10,620 bases of DNA from Candidatus Bathyarchaeota archaeon (GTDB lineage: Archaea > Thermoproteota > Bathyarchaeia > Bathyarchaeales > Bathycorpusculaceae). The translations under genes were made by a program, and so were the position numbers. Every line of letters begins with the position of its first letter. Position 1 is the stretch's first letter. The notes beneath the pieces are model-generated. The model was given only the letters and a program-made list of their open reading frames with translations. It had not been told where the DNA came from and made no database searches. Shown piece by piece: positions 5,726-10,620 of the stretch. Location of the stretch: the NCBI GenBank assembly GCA_030630585.1, contig DAOVMU010000034.1, positions 1 to 10,620 of the forward strand. Reading direction: 5' to 3'.

Positions 5726-6313
5726 TCAAGTCATTTTTTTCGTTTTTTTGTTTGAGTGGTTTGTTGAAGGTTCACTCATGGTTCGTTCGCTCTTTTCTTT
5801 CTCTTTCTGCGTCAGCAAATGTTTGGCTAAGAATGAAAAAGTTAGAGGCTGATAACTAACTTCGTCAGCCAAGTTTACAAGGAAACTATCAAGCTCACCC
5901 AACTCCAAAGAGTAGAACCGTTGTGCCCAATTTGTAAGCTCTACGAAAGACTTGTAGTCTCTGTGAATAGAGATCATGATTGCGTTATATCCACAACCTA
6001 TTCCCCTCTCAGCCATAATGATTTCAAAAGGACCTTTCTTGAAGCTTTCACTAAGGATTTTCTTAGTTTTCTCGATTTTTTCCGCGTCAAAACGTTTTTT
6101 ATATTTAAGTAAAGTGACAGCTAATATTTCATATCCAAGTTTATGAAAGTCAGGAATAAGCGTGTATTCTCGAATATATCCTTCCTTCTCCAACTTCCTT
6201 CTTACTCTGGTGACTGTAGGCTGGGAACTTCCAATAATCCTTGCCAATTCCCTATCACTCATCTTGGAGTTCTTCATAAGTTCAGAAAGAACTTTCCATT
6301 CAATCTCTCTCAT
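5726..6313 (-). CDS. Lrp/AsnC-family transcriptional regulator
   Basis: This 195-residue DNA-binding regulator starts at ATG 6313-6311, with GGAG about 13 nt upstream. Residues 1-53 are an AsnC-type winged helix: 'EIEWKVLSELMKNSKMSDRE', the recognition region 'LARIIGSSQPTVTRVRRKLE', then 'KEGYIREYTLIPD'. Residues about 58-165 resemble a divergent ligand-sensing half. The Gly/Cys-containing 'ERGIGCGYNAIMISIHRDY' and 'GELDSFLVNLADE' replace the classical RAM effector motif, so the effector cannot be guessed. The last 25-30 residues are a polar Lys/Ser/Thr tail (KEKEKSERT...NHSNKKTKK). It is probably transcribed with the small ORF upstream. It is the only intact protein gene between the two tRNA-Leu copies, apart from that ORF. 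The variant is typical of uncultured archaea. Confidence 0.85.
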   Translation of the reverse strand: MREIEWKVLSELMKNSKMSDRELARIIGSSQPTVTRVRRKLEKEGYIREYTLIPDFHKLGYEILAVTLLKYKKRFDAEKIEKTKKILSESFKKGPFEIIMAERGIGCGYNAIMISIHRDYKSFVELTNWAQRFYSLELGELDSFLVNLADEVSYQPLTFSFLAKHLLTQKEKEKSERTMSEPSTNHSNKKTKKMT

Positions 6314-6332
6314 AACTACTTCTTTTCTCCTT

Positions 6333-6497
6333 TCATGGCTTCCAAAATTGAAACTTCTGTAGCGTGATTTCTGTTAGCGCGGATTTTGCTTTCAAATCCT
6401 TTGTCAAGCTGTTTTTAACATCTTTTGGTGAGGTGATGGTTGTTCTTTCTTCTCCAACTTCATTTTCCATACGTATGAACTCCTTAACACTTGTCAT
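6333..6497 (-). CDS. Small 54-residue ORF upstream of the Lrp-type regulator
   Basis: An ATG at 6497-6495 opens 'MTSVKEFIRMENEVGEERTT' and continues 'ITSPKDVKNSLTKDLKAKSA', ending at TGA 6335-6333. It is charged and helical, with no membrane segment and no recognised family. A TATA-like CTTTAAAGC (6536-6528) sits about 31 bp upstream of the ATG, consistent with a nearly leaderless transcript. From about 6400 another frame also reads protein-like ('GFESKIRANRNHATEVSILE') and ends at TAG 6318-6316, only 2 bp before the regulator's ATG. The true gene may therefore be longer with one frameshift, or this may be leader RNA. Treat as tentative. Confidence 0.35.
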   Translation of the reverse strand: MTSVKEFIRMENEVGEERTTITSPKDVKNSLTKDLKAKSALTEITLQKFQFWKP

Positions 6498-6498
6498 T

Positions 6499-6522
6499 GC
6501 CTGTCAAGATGTTTAGGCAGGC
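6499..6522. promoter_or_regulatory. Inverted repeat at the start of the Lrp-regulator transcript, possible operator
   Basis: GCCTGTC at 6499-6505 and GGCAGGC at 6516-6522 form an imperfect 7-bp inverted repeat around AAGATGTTTA. It lies between a TATA-like box (6528-6536) and the ATG at 6497, where an archaeal repressor would block transcription. Autoregulation by the Lrp protein is an inference. Confidence 0.4.
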
Positions 6523-6647
6523 TTTATGCTTTAAAGATTTTGAGTGGGTTATGCAGGAGGTAGTAGCTGATATAACCCGAAGTGTGGTTTTTCAGCAATT
6601 AGCACTTGCGATTTTATGCTTTAAGCGTTTCGTAAACAAGAAATTGT

Positions 6648-6660
6648 AAAATAAATAAAG
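6648..6660 (+). promoter_or_regulatory. TATA box of tRNA-Leu
   Basis: The AT-rich block aaaataaataaag is centred about 41 bp upstream of the tRNA 5' end, the same geometry as at tRNA-Met. Confidence 0.5.
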
Positions 6661-6694
6661 GGCTTCAACTGAATCATTTTGAGTGTCTGGATCT

Positions 6695-6779
6695 GCGGGG
6701 GTGTCCGAGTCAGGTCAAAGGAGGCAGGCTTAGGACCTGCTGCTGTAGGGCTGCGTGGGTTCAAGTCCCACCCTCCGCA
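6695..6779 (+). tRNA. tRNA-Leu (anticodon UAG)
   Basis: GCGGGGG (6695-6701) pairs with CCTCCGC (6772-6778) with one G-U pair; the discriminator is A at 6779 and there is no CCA. The anticodon stem GCAGG/CCTGC holds CTTAGGA with anticodon UAG at 6731-6733. A long variable arm (6741-6756) marks it as a class II tRNA, and the T-arm is GTGGG-TTCAAGT-CCCAC. It is 85 nt, with no intron. A partly decayed copy lies 1205 bp upstream. The minus-strand frame over this gene (6621-6839, 'GWDLNPRSPTAAG') is a tRNA artefact. Confidence 0.95.
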
Positions 6780-7021
6780 TCTTAAATGAATATCAGACCG
6801 GATTTTTCTGGCTCTATCAAGAACTGAATGTTTGAACAAATTTTGAACTTACTTTCGGCGCCAAAAAAAGTAGAATATGAACGTGTCTGTGAACCTAATC
6901 CCCCATACTTTAGAGAGCGCGTGAGTAACTGGTTCGGTCCTGTTCGGATTCAGAATATGCCATAAATCGAATTGGTCGATATGTCATGCCATGAAACTTG
7001 TCTTAAATCTCACGATGCCAT

Positions 7022-7052
7022 AACCTGCCTTGTCAGGTTCAACTAAGTGAAC
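7022..7052 (+). promoter_or_regulatory. Two overlapping inverted repeats in front of the membrane-protein gene
   Basis: AACCTG (7022-7027) and CAGGTT (7034-7039) are perfect arms around CCTTGT. GTTCA (7037-7041) and TGAAC (7048-7052) are perfect arms around ACTAAG. They share GTT at 7037-7039, so as RNA hairpins only one can form. The second hides the GTGA part of a possible Shine-Dalgarno signal a few bases before ATG 7057. They could act as an operator in DNA or as a translational switch in RNA. Confidence 0.45.
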
Positions 7053-7056
7053 ATAA

Positions 7057-7518
7057 ATGTCAAACGCTCTAAAGGGACTTGCAATTGCCCTCTCGATTCT
7101 TTCGTTCTTCTGCTTAATGTCAAGAATAGACTTTATTGTCCATGAAACCTTATATCATTACGGGCTTCAGTTTTCCTATAAGTGGGCTAATGAATACTGG
7201 GAAGCTTATACTGCTACATTCATCGCTTTCTCAGTAATAATCGGCATTGTGTACTGGTTTGGCTCCAACAAAACCGTAAAAGATTTGAGGATTTCCCTCG
7301 GGCTAGTTGTCACTGTGAACATACTTATGATAGGCGGACTACAAGACATCATGTTCTACGTTTTTTGGAACGGAGGCTTGCCACCTAATGATGTTATTTG
7401 GTGGTGGGTTCCATGGAGTCATCTTCTTGGAATGTGGAACAGCTCCATGCAAATTGTCTTCACAGCATTTACACTTTTGGTTACGGTATTCTTATGGACC
7501 AAGCTATTCGGAAAATGA
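7057..7518 (+). CDS. Four-helix integral membrane protein, function unknown
   Basis: This 153-residue hydrophobic protein has predicted membrane helices at about residues 5-22, 52-68, 79-103 and 130-149. The 105-128 segment between helices 3 and 4 is unusual: 'NGGLPPNDVIWWWVPWSHLL' is rich in Trp and Pro with a single His and probably lies at the membrane interface. Helix 1 is followed by 'DFIVHETLYHYG', which has two His. I do not recognise a family, and no enzymatic motif is certain. The start ATG is set by the position of the hairpins and the lack of an earlier in-frame start nearby. It is transcribed alone; the next gene is 357 bp away with its own promoter. Acidic and His residues at the membrane surface could suit metal or quinone chemistry, but that is speculation. 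Confidence 0.7.
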   Translation: MSNALKGLAIALSILSFFCLMSRIDFIVHETLYHYGLQFSYKWANEYWEAYTATFIAFSVIIGIVYWFGSNKTVKDLRISLGLVVTVNILMIGGLQDIMFYVFWNGGLPPNDVIWWWVPWSHLLGMWNSSMQIVFTAFTLLVTVFLWTKLFGK

Positions 7519-7834
7519 AGACCACCCACATTGACAGGTTTGGAATGCTCGCTTTCTGTCAGTTGGCAACTATACTTGTTTCAATTCAAATATGCCGACC
7601 GCGTCACTATACCTACTCATACAGCGCCCGCAACAACAATCCTAGATGAAGAGTTGAACCGTGATCAAAACTCTACGACTAATAGCCTTATCTTGTTTCT
7701 CAAACTATCTGGAAGGGTCTTAGCACGCGCAAAAACACCTGAATCTTGCGTTTTTCGCTAATTTAACCGCGATAGACTAATATTGGATTATGATTCCCTG
7801 AAATATTTCTGTAGAAACTCTGAGTGTGCGAAGG

Positions 7835-7846
7835 ATATTTTTATTA
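7835..7846 (+). promoter_or_regulatory. TATA box of the DtxR-type regulator gene
   Basis: The element atatttttatta lies about 35 bp upstream of ATG 7876, which predicts a start site within a few bases of the ATG and a nearly leaderless mRNA. Confidence 0.45.
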
Positions 7847-7852
7847 GAGTCT

Positions 7853-7867
7853 CCTAAATTTATTAGG
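7853..7867. promoter_or_regulatory. Metal-repressor operator CCTAA-N5-TTAGG (autoregulation)
   Basis: The perfect palindrome CCTAAATTTATTAGG lies between the TATA box and the regulator's start codon. The same CCTAA-N5-TTAGG arrangement occurs at 8397-8411 before feoA. TTAGG/CCTAA are the outer half-sites of the DtxR/IdeR iron box, so the product of the gene just downstream is the obvious ligand. Confidence 0.6.
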
Positions 7868-7875
7868 GATACTGC

Positions 7876-8337
7876 ATGCAAAAAAGCGTCTCTGGAAGGG
7901 TTGAAGATTATCTAAAAGCAGCATATGAGGTCATTGAGCAGAAAGGTTATGCACGTATAAAGGACATTTCAAAAGAGTTAGGAGTTAAGCCGTCCACCGT
8001 TGTGGAGATGATGAGAAAACTTCACAATAGAGGGTTTGTTGTTTACGAAAAATATGGTGGCATCACTCTTACACAACCAGGAAGGGAGATTGGAGAGACT
8101 GTTAAAATGAGGCATGATACGTTCCAGAAATTTCTTGAGATAATCTTGGTTCCAGAAGACGTTGCAGCGAGGGATGCCCATGTTCTTGAGCATCGATTAG
8201 ACCCAAAGACTATATGTCAATTTACAAGATTTGTTGAGTTCATTACTCAGACCACTGCGGCTGAACGTCCGAAATTTATGGGAAGATGGATGGAACAGTT
8301 TAGGAAATACTGCAAGAAGAAAGAAACTGGCGCGTAA
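7876..8337 (+). CDS. DtxR/MntR-family metal-dependent transcriptional repressor
   Basis: This 153-residue regulator represses metal-uptake genes when its divalent metal (Fe2+ or Mn2+) is bound. The winged helix covers residues 8-70: 'GYARIKDISKELGVKPSTVV', 'RKLHNRGFVVYEKYGGITLT', close to MntR. The dimerisation and metal domain is 71-140. Visible ligands are Asp11 (MntR Asp8), His80 (MntR His77), and His102, Glu105 and His106 in 'DAHVLEH'. MntR Glu11 is Lys14 here, and MntR Glu99 / DtxR Cys102 is His102. Gln84 stands where DtxR has Glu83. The metal site is therefore neither classical MntR nor classical DtxR. There is no C-terminal SH3 domain. It lies directly upstream of the feo genes, with shared palindromes in both control regions. 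I favour an iron sensor, but manganese cannot be excluded. Confidence 0.92.
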   Translation: MQKSVSGRVEDYLKAAYEVIEQKGYARIKDISKELGVKPSTVVEMMRKLHNRGFVVYEKYGGITLTQPGREIGETVKMRHDTFQKFLEIILVPEDVAARDAHVLEHRLDPKTICQFTRFVEFITQTTAAERPKFMGRWMEQFRKYCKKKETGA

Positions 8338-8396
8338 AGACATAGCAGTTAGGTTTTTGATATATTTCCGAGTTTTCTTCGATTCTGATTATTGTG

Positions 8397-8411
8397 CCTA
8401 ATTTTTTTAGG
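8397..8411. promoter_or_regulatory. Metal-repressor operator CCTAA-N5-TTAGG upstream of feoA; T-run doubles as terminator
   Basis: CCTAATTTTTTTAGG repeats the palindrome of 7853-7867 with the same spacing. Its centre is a run of seven T (8402-8408), which on the plus strand can also terminate the regulator's transcript. This is an economical double use of one element. Confidence 0.5.
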
Positions 8412-8463
8412 GTAACCTCCAAATAAACCTAACATCATTATCTAAGATTTAGGATACCCTAAA
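8407..8463 (+). promoter_or_regulatory. feo promoter with phased TTAGG/CCTAA half-sites
   Basis: Half-sites begin at 8407 (TTAGG), 8428 (CCTAA), 8449 (TTAGG) and 8458 (CCTAA). The last two form the perfect palindrome TTTAGGATACCCTAAA at 8448-8463. A TATA-like aaataaac at 8421-8428 predicts a start site near 8450, inside that palindrome. A bound dimer would thus cover the start site, and a second site (TTAGGGTAACCTCC, 8407-8420) would cover the TATA/BRE flank. Confidence 0.55.
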
Positions 8464-8477
8464 ACTGGTGCACGTGA

Positions 8478-8714
8478 ATGGAGTTACGTTTAAGCGACTT
8501 AGAGCCTGGTCAGAAAGGGGTTGTTGTTAGTGTCAAGGGAAGCGGTGCGACTAGGCGTCGCATTATGGATATGGGAATCGTTAGAGGATCCAGGATAAAG
8601 GTGATCCGCAGGGCACCGTTGGGTGATCCTGTGGAGTTCGAGATTCGAGATTACAATTTGACCTTGAGGAAGAGGGAAGCAGAGAACATCTATGTATCTT
8701 TGGAGGGAGAGTGA
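8478..8714 (+). CDS. feoA: FeoA-family SH3-like protein 1
   Basis: This 78-residue cytosolic protein of the Feo ferrous-iron uptake system has the usual FeoA length. The signature is an SH3-like barrel: 'LSDLEPGQKGVVVSVKG' opening, then 'RRRIMDMGIVRGSRIKVI' (the conserved L/M-x-D-M-G-x-x-x-G motif), then 'GDPVEFEIRDYNLTLRKREA' and the final strand 'IYV'. FeoA proteins are thought to modulate the FeoB GTPase. GGTG at 8467-8470 serves as the ribosome-binding site. The stop TGA overlaps the next start. It is the first gene of feoA-feoA-feoB(G)-feoB(permease) and is expressed from the operator-covered promoter directly upstream. Confidence 0.95.
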   Translation: MELRLSDLEPGQKGVVVSVKGSGATRRRIMDMGIVRGSRIKVIRRAPLGDPVEFEIRDYNLTLRKREAENIYVSLEGE

Positions 8715-8965
8715 TGGAAATACCTCTGGCAATGCTTCCTGTAGGAGCCAAGGGAAAGATTGTTGGAATTCATGGTGGAAGAGGAATAGTCAGGAGATTA
8801 AGCGATATGGGTTTTGTTCCGGATGTTGAGGTGAAGATTGTGCACTCCCATACTTCTCATAATCCTAGGCGTGGGGGACCATTAGTCGTCGAAGTGAAGG
8901 ACTCGAGGATCGCCTTGGGCAGAGGCGTAGCTATGAAGATTATGGTGCAGGAAGTTGATTATTAA
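8714..8965 (+). CDS. feoA: FeoA-family SH3-like protein 2
   Basis: This second FeoA domain protein diverges from the first. It has 'LPVGAKGKIVGIHGGRGIVR', 'RRLSDMGFVPDVEVKIVHSH' and 'GGPLVVEVKDSRIALGRGVA'. The barrel order and the LSDMGF motif are intact. An insertion-like 'SHTSHNPRRGG' loop with two His replaces the short turn in FeoA 1. I chose ATG 8714 (TGATG overlap) because GGAGGGAG at 8702-8709 is well placed for it; GTG 8711 is also in frame but too close to that signal. The stop TAA overlaps the FeoB start ATG by one base (TAATG). Two FeoA copies may form a hetero-pair on FeoB. Confidence 0.94.
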   Translation: MEIPLAMLPVGAKGKIVGIHGGRGIVRRLSDMGFVPDVEVKIVHSHTSHNPRRGGPLVVEVKDSRIALGRGVAMKIMVQEVDY

Positions 8966-9675
8966 TGGCTTACACAGTGGCATTGATAGGAAATCCAAAC
9001 GTGGGTAAGTCAGTCGTATTCAACAATCTAGTACCTGGCGCCAGGCAACACGTAGGAAACTGGCCAGGCAAAACCGTTGAGAAGAAAGAGGGCAAATGCA
9101 TCCACAAAGGAACCGAGTTAAAGATAGTTGATCTACCTGGAACCTACAGCCTCACCGCCCGCGCCGTAGACGAGCTTATAGCAAGAAACTACATTGTGGA
9201 AGAGAAACCCGATGTTGTAGTCCACATAGTCGATGCCTCAAACATCGAGAGAAACCTCTACCTCACACTCTTGTTGTTGGAGCTGGAAGCAAACGTAGTT
9301 ATCGCATTGAATATGTTCGATGTCGCCGAGGAAAAAGGTTACAAGATCGATGTGAAGAAGCTTTCGAAACAACTTGGTGTGCCCATCGTTAAGACTGTGG
9401 CGACTGCTAAGGAGGGGATGAAAGAACTCAAAGATGAGATCGTCTATGCTGCTCAGAAAAAGGGTCCAGTAATGGCAAAGCCTAAGATAACGTACGGGGA
9501 GAAAATCGAAGATTTGATACACTCAATTGTGAAGATCATACGAAAGGATGAGACGCTGGCCCAGGGGTATCCGCCTAGGTGGCTGGCTATCAAACTCTTG
9601 GAGAAAGACGAAGACGTACTGGAGAAGATCAAAGGCAGTAGATGTCAAGGCGAACTCATGGAGGTAATATTATGA
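8965..9675 (+). CDS. feoB: FeoB GTPase part (G domain plus GDI-like segment), encoded separately
   Basis: This 236-residue soluble protein corresponds to the N-terminal cytosolic part of FeoB. G1 is GNPNVGKS at 9-16, G2 is Thr37 in 'GNWPGKTVEK', G3 is DLPG at 56-59, G4 is NMFD at 116-119, and G5 is 'VATAKEG' near 145-151. Residues 165-236 are the helical GDI-like region ('PPRWLAIKLLEKDEDVLEKI'). Normal FeoB proteins carry this fused to the permease; here a stop at 9673-9675 ends it. The next gene starts at 9672 (ATGA overlap) after a textbook GGAGGT at 9660-9665. The split therefore looks established rather than a sequencing error. The GTPase would have to meet the permease by protein contact, perhaps helped by the two FeoA proteins. 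Confidence 0.93.
   Translation: MAYTVALIGNPNVGKSVVFNNLVPGARQHVGNWPGKTVEKKEGKCIHKGTELKIVDLPGTYSLTARAVDELIARNYIVEEKPDVVVHIVDASNIERNLYLTLLLLELEANVVIALNMFDVAEEKGYKIDVKKLSKQLGVPIVKTVATAKEGMKELKDEIVYAAQKKGPVMAKPKITYGEKIEDLIHSIVKIIRKDETLAQGYPPRWLAIKLLEKDEDVLEKIKGSRCQGELMEVIL
9660..9665 (+). promoter_or_regulatory. Strong Shine-Dalgarno site of the FeoB permease gene
   Basis: GGAGGT lies 6 nt before ATG 9672 and inside the end of the GTPase gene. It is the strongest ribosome-binding site in the window. It supports independent or reinitiated translation of the permease, in place of a frameshift product. Confidence 0.8.
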
Positions 9676-10620
9676 AAGCAAGAGACGTCCTTGGAGAGGA
9701 CCCGGAAATCGTTCTGGCGGACAAGAGGTACAATCTCATCAGTACATTACTGGCGACAAGCTTGGTAAGGGGAGCCAAGAAGTGGACCCTAACCGATATG
9801 CTGGACAAGGTTTTCATCCATAAGGCTTTGGGCATTCCCGTGTTTCTAGCCCTGTTTTGGGCCATGTTCCTATTCGCTTTCGAGGCTTCCGCACCCTTCA
9901 TGGAGATAATTGGCCTCTTCTTCGGAATGCTTGCCGAAGCATCAACAGGCATTCCCAATGAGGTCCTTGCCTCCTTTCTAGGTGATGGCATCTTTGGAGG
10001 TTTAGGTTTCATATTGACGTTCATACCTCCCATATTCTTTCTGTTCCTGGGCATAGCCATACTAGAGGACAGCGGGTATCTCGCCAGAGCCGCCTTCATA
10101 ATGGACAGGATCATGTTCAAGCTGGGGTTACATGGAAGATCCTTCATACCCATGCTCCTCGGTTTCGGCTGCAACATACCTGCTATGATGGCTACAAGGA
10201 GCATTGAAGGAGAAAACGACAGATTAATAACGTTGCTGGTCAACCCATTCATATCCTGTGGTGCACGGCTCCCCGTGTATATCCTTATAGCGGGGGCTTT
10301 CTTCGGTTCAATGGCGGCTACAGCAATATGGTCCATGTATTTCTTGGGCATCGTCGTAGCTATACTGTTAGCGCTACTATTGAGAAAGACCATACTGAGA
10401 GGAGAGCCAGCTCCTTTCATCATGGAACTACCACTGTACAAAGCGCCCACATTTCACGGGTCTGTGATCCACATGTGGGAAAGGGGCGTTCAATTCCTTA
10501 AGAAGGCTGGTACATACCTCTTGGCTGGTGCAATAATGCTGTGGTTTCTATCGACTTTTCCGTGGGGTGTTGGAGTTGAACTCTCTTACACTGGACAGAT
10601 AGGTCAAGCTCTTGCTCCTC
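9672..10620 (+). CDS. feoB: FeoB ferrous-iron permease part, 3' partial
   Basis: The frame is open from ATG 9672 to the window end, 316 codons without a stop. Residues 1-45 continue the GDI-like region ('EIVLADKRYNLISTLLATSL'). Residues about 46-70 match 'DKVFIHKALGIPVFLALF', the usual entry to the FeoB membrane domain. The two gate motifs are present: 'LLGFGCNIPAMMATRSIE' with Cys167, and 'NPFISCGARLPVY' with Cys196. They correspond to E. coli FeoB Cys403 and Cys432, in the conserved transport core. At least six membrane segments can be seen, and the last part of the membrane domain lies outside the window. The minus-strand frame 9656-10450 is an antisense shadow. The protein imports Fe2+ across the cytoplasmic membrane together with the separate GTPase gene. 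Confidence 0.95.
   Translation, partial: MKARDVLGEDPEIVLADKRYNLISTLLATSLVRGAKKWTLTDMLDKVFIHKALGIPVFLALFWAMFLFAFEASAPFMEIIGLFFGMLAEASTGIPNEVLASFLGDGIFGGLGFILTFIPPIFFLFLGIAILEDSGYLARAAFIMDRIMFKLGLHGRSFIPMLLGFGCNIPAMMATRSIEGENDRLITLLVNPFISCGARLPVYILIAGAFFGSMAATAIWSMYFLGIVVAILLALLLRKTILRGEPAPFIMELPLYKAPTFHGSVIHMWERGVQFLKKAGTYLLAGAIMLWFLSTFPWGVGVELSYTGQIGQALAP

Larger units (their letters stand above)
7519..7875. other. Intergenic stretch without a supported gene
   Basis: Plus-strand frames at 7398-7649 and 7531-7761 exist, but they overlap the membrane-protein end or lack a start signal and show no protein-like periodicity. I see no tRNA and no recognisable remnant on either strand. The last 45 bp hold the promoter and operator of the DtxR-type regulator. 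Confidence 0.5.

Noticed and set aside
5667..5852. Plus-strand 61-residue frame starting MVTKKAYQTLQ
   Set aside because: Most of it is antisense to the Lrp-type regulator's low-complexity Lys-rich tail, which explains its Phe-rich composition.
6621..6839. Minus-strand 72-residue frame
   Set aside because: It runs antisense through tRNA-Leu ('GWDLNPRSPTAAG'), the standard tRNA artefact.
7531..7761. Plus-strand 76-residue frame after the membrane protein
   Set aside because: It has no start signal, no hydrophobic or helical pattern, and no link to a family; taken as noncoding.
9656..10450. Minus-strand 264-residue frame
   Set aside because: It is an antisense shadow of the FeoB permease, whose motifs on the plus strand are unmistakable.

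Overview
The window looks archaeal, most likely from an uncultured TACK-type lineage such as Bathyarchaeia. The evidence is an RPA-type OB-fold protein, TATA boxes about 40 bp upstream of the tRNA genes, no encoded CCA, a bulge-helix-bulge tRNA intron, free use of GTG and TTG starts, a NosD-type secreted protein with a PEF-type C-terminal anchor, and an archaeal-style Lrp regulator. The lineage is an inference from style, not from a marker gene.

Layout, left to right. (1) 1-770: the 3' part of an RPA-like single-stranded DNA-binding gene, then a broken HAD-hydrolase start that runs into a T-run terminator and an intron-containing elongator tRNA-Met on the minus strand. (2) 1013-2450: a minus-strand operon with overlapping genes: a 54-residue single-pass membrane protein, a coiled-coil protein, and ribose-5-phosphate isomerase A. 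(3) 2595-4385: a large secreted beta-helix protein with internal 69-bp repeats. (4) 4390-5580: a decay zone holding an unidentified coding remnant, a tRNA-Thr(GGU), the tail of an ABC-2 permease broken by truncation and a frameshift, and a degenerate copy of tRNA-Leu. (5) 5726-6780: an Lrp/AsnC-type regulator with a small ORF upstream, then the intact tRNA-Leu(UAG). (6) 7057-7518: an unrecognised four-helix membrane protein preceded by two overlapping inverted repeats. (7) 7835-10620: a metal-homeostasis locus with a DtxR/MntR-type repressor, two FeoA proteins, and a FeoB split into a GTPase gene and a permease gene. The permease gene runs off the window end.

How the genes work together. The clearest system is the ferrous-iron locus. 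Perfect CCTAA-N5-TTAGG palindromes lie in front of both the regulator gene and feoA. The feoA upstream region adds further TTAGG/CCTAA half-sites spaced close to whole helical turns. This predicts metal-dependent repression of iron uptake plus autoregulation. The four feo genes overlap by 1 to 4 bases and appear translationally coupled. A second possible circuit links the Lrp-type regulator to the membrane protein at 7057, because similar CCTGWCAAG...GGCAGGYTT elements sit next to both starts. The rest is housekeeping (rpiA, tRNAs, RPA) or genes in decay.
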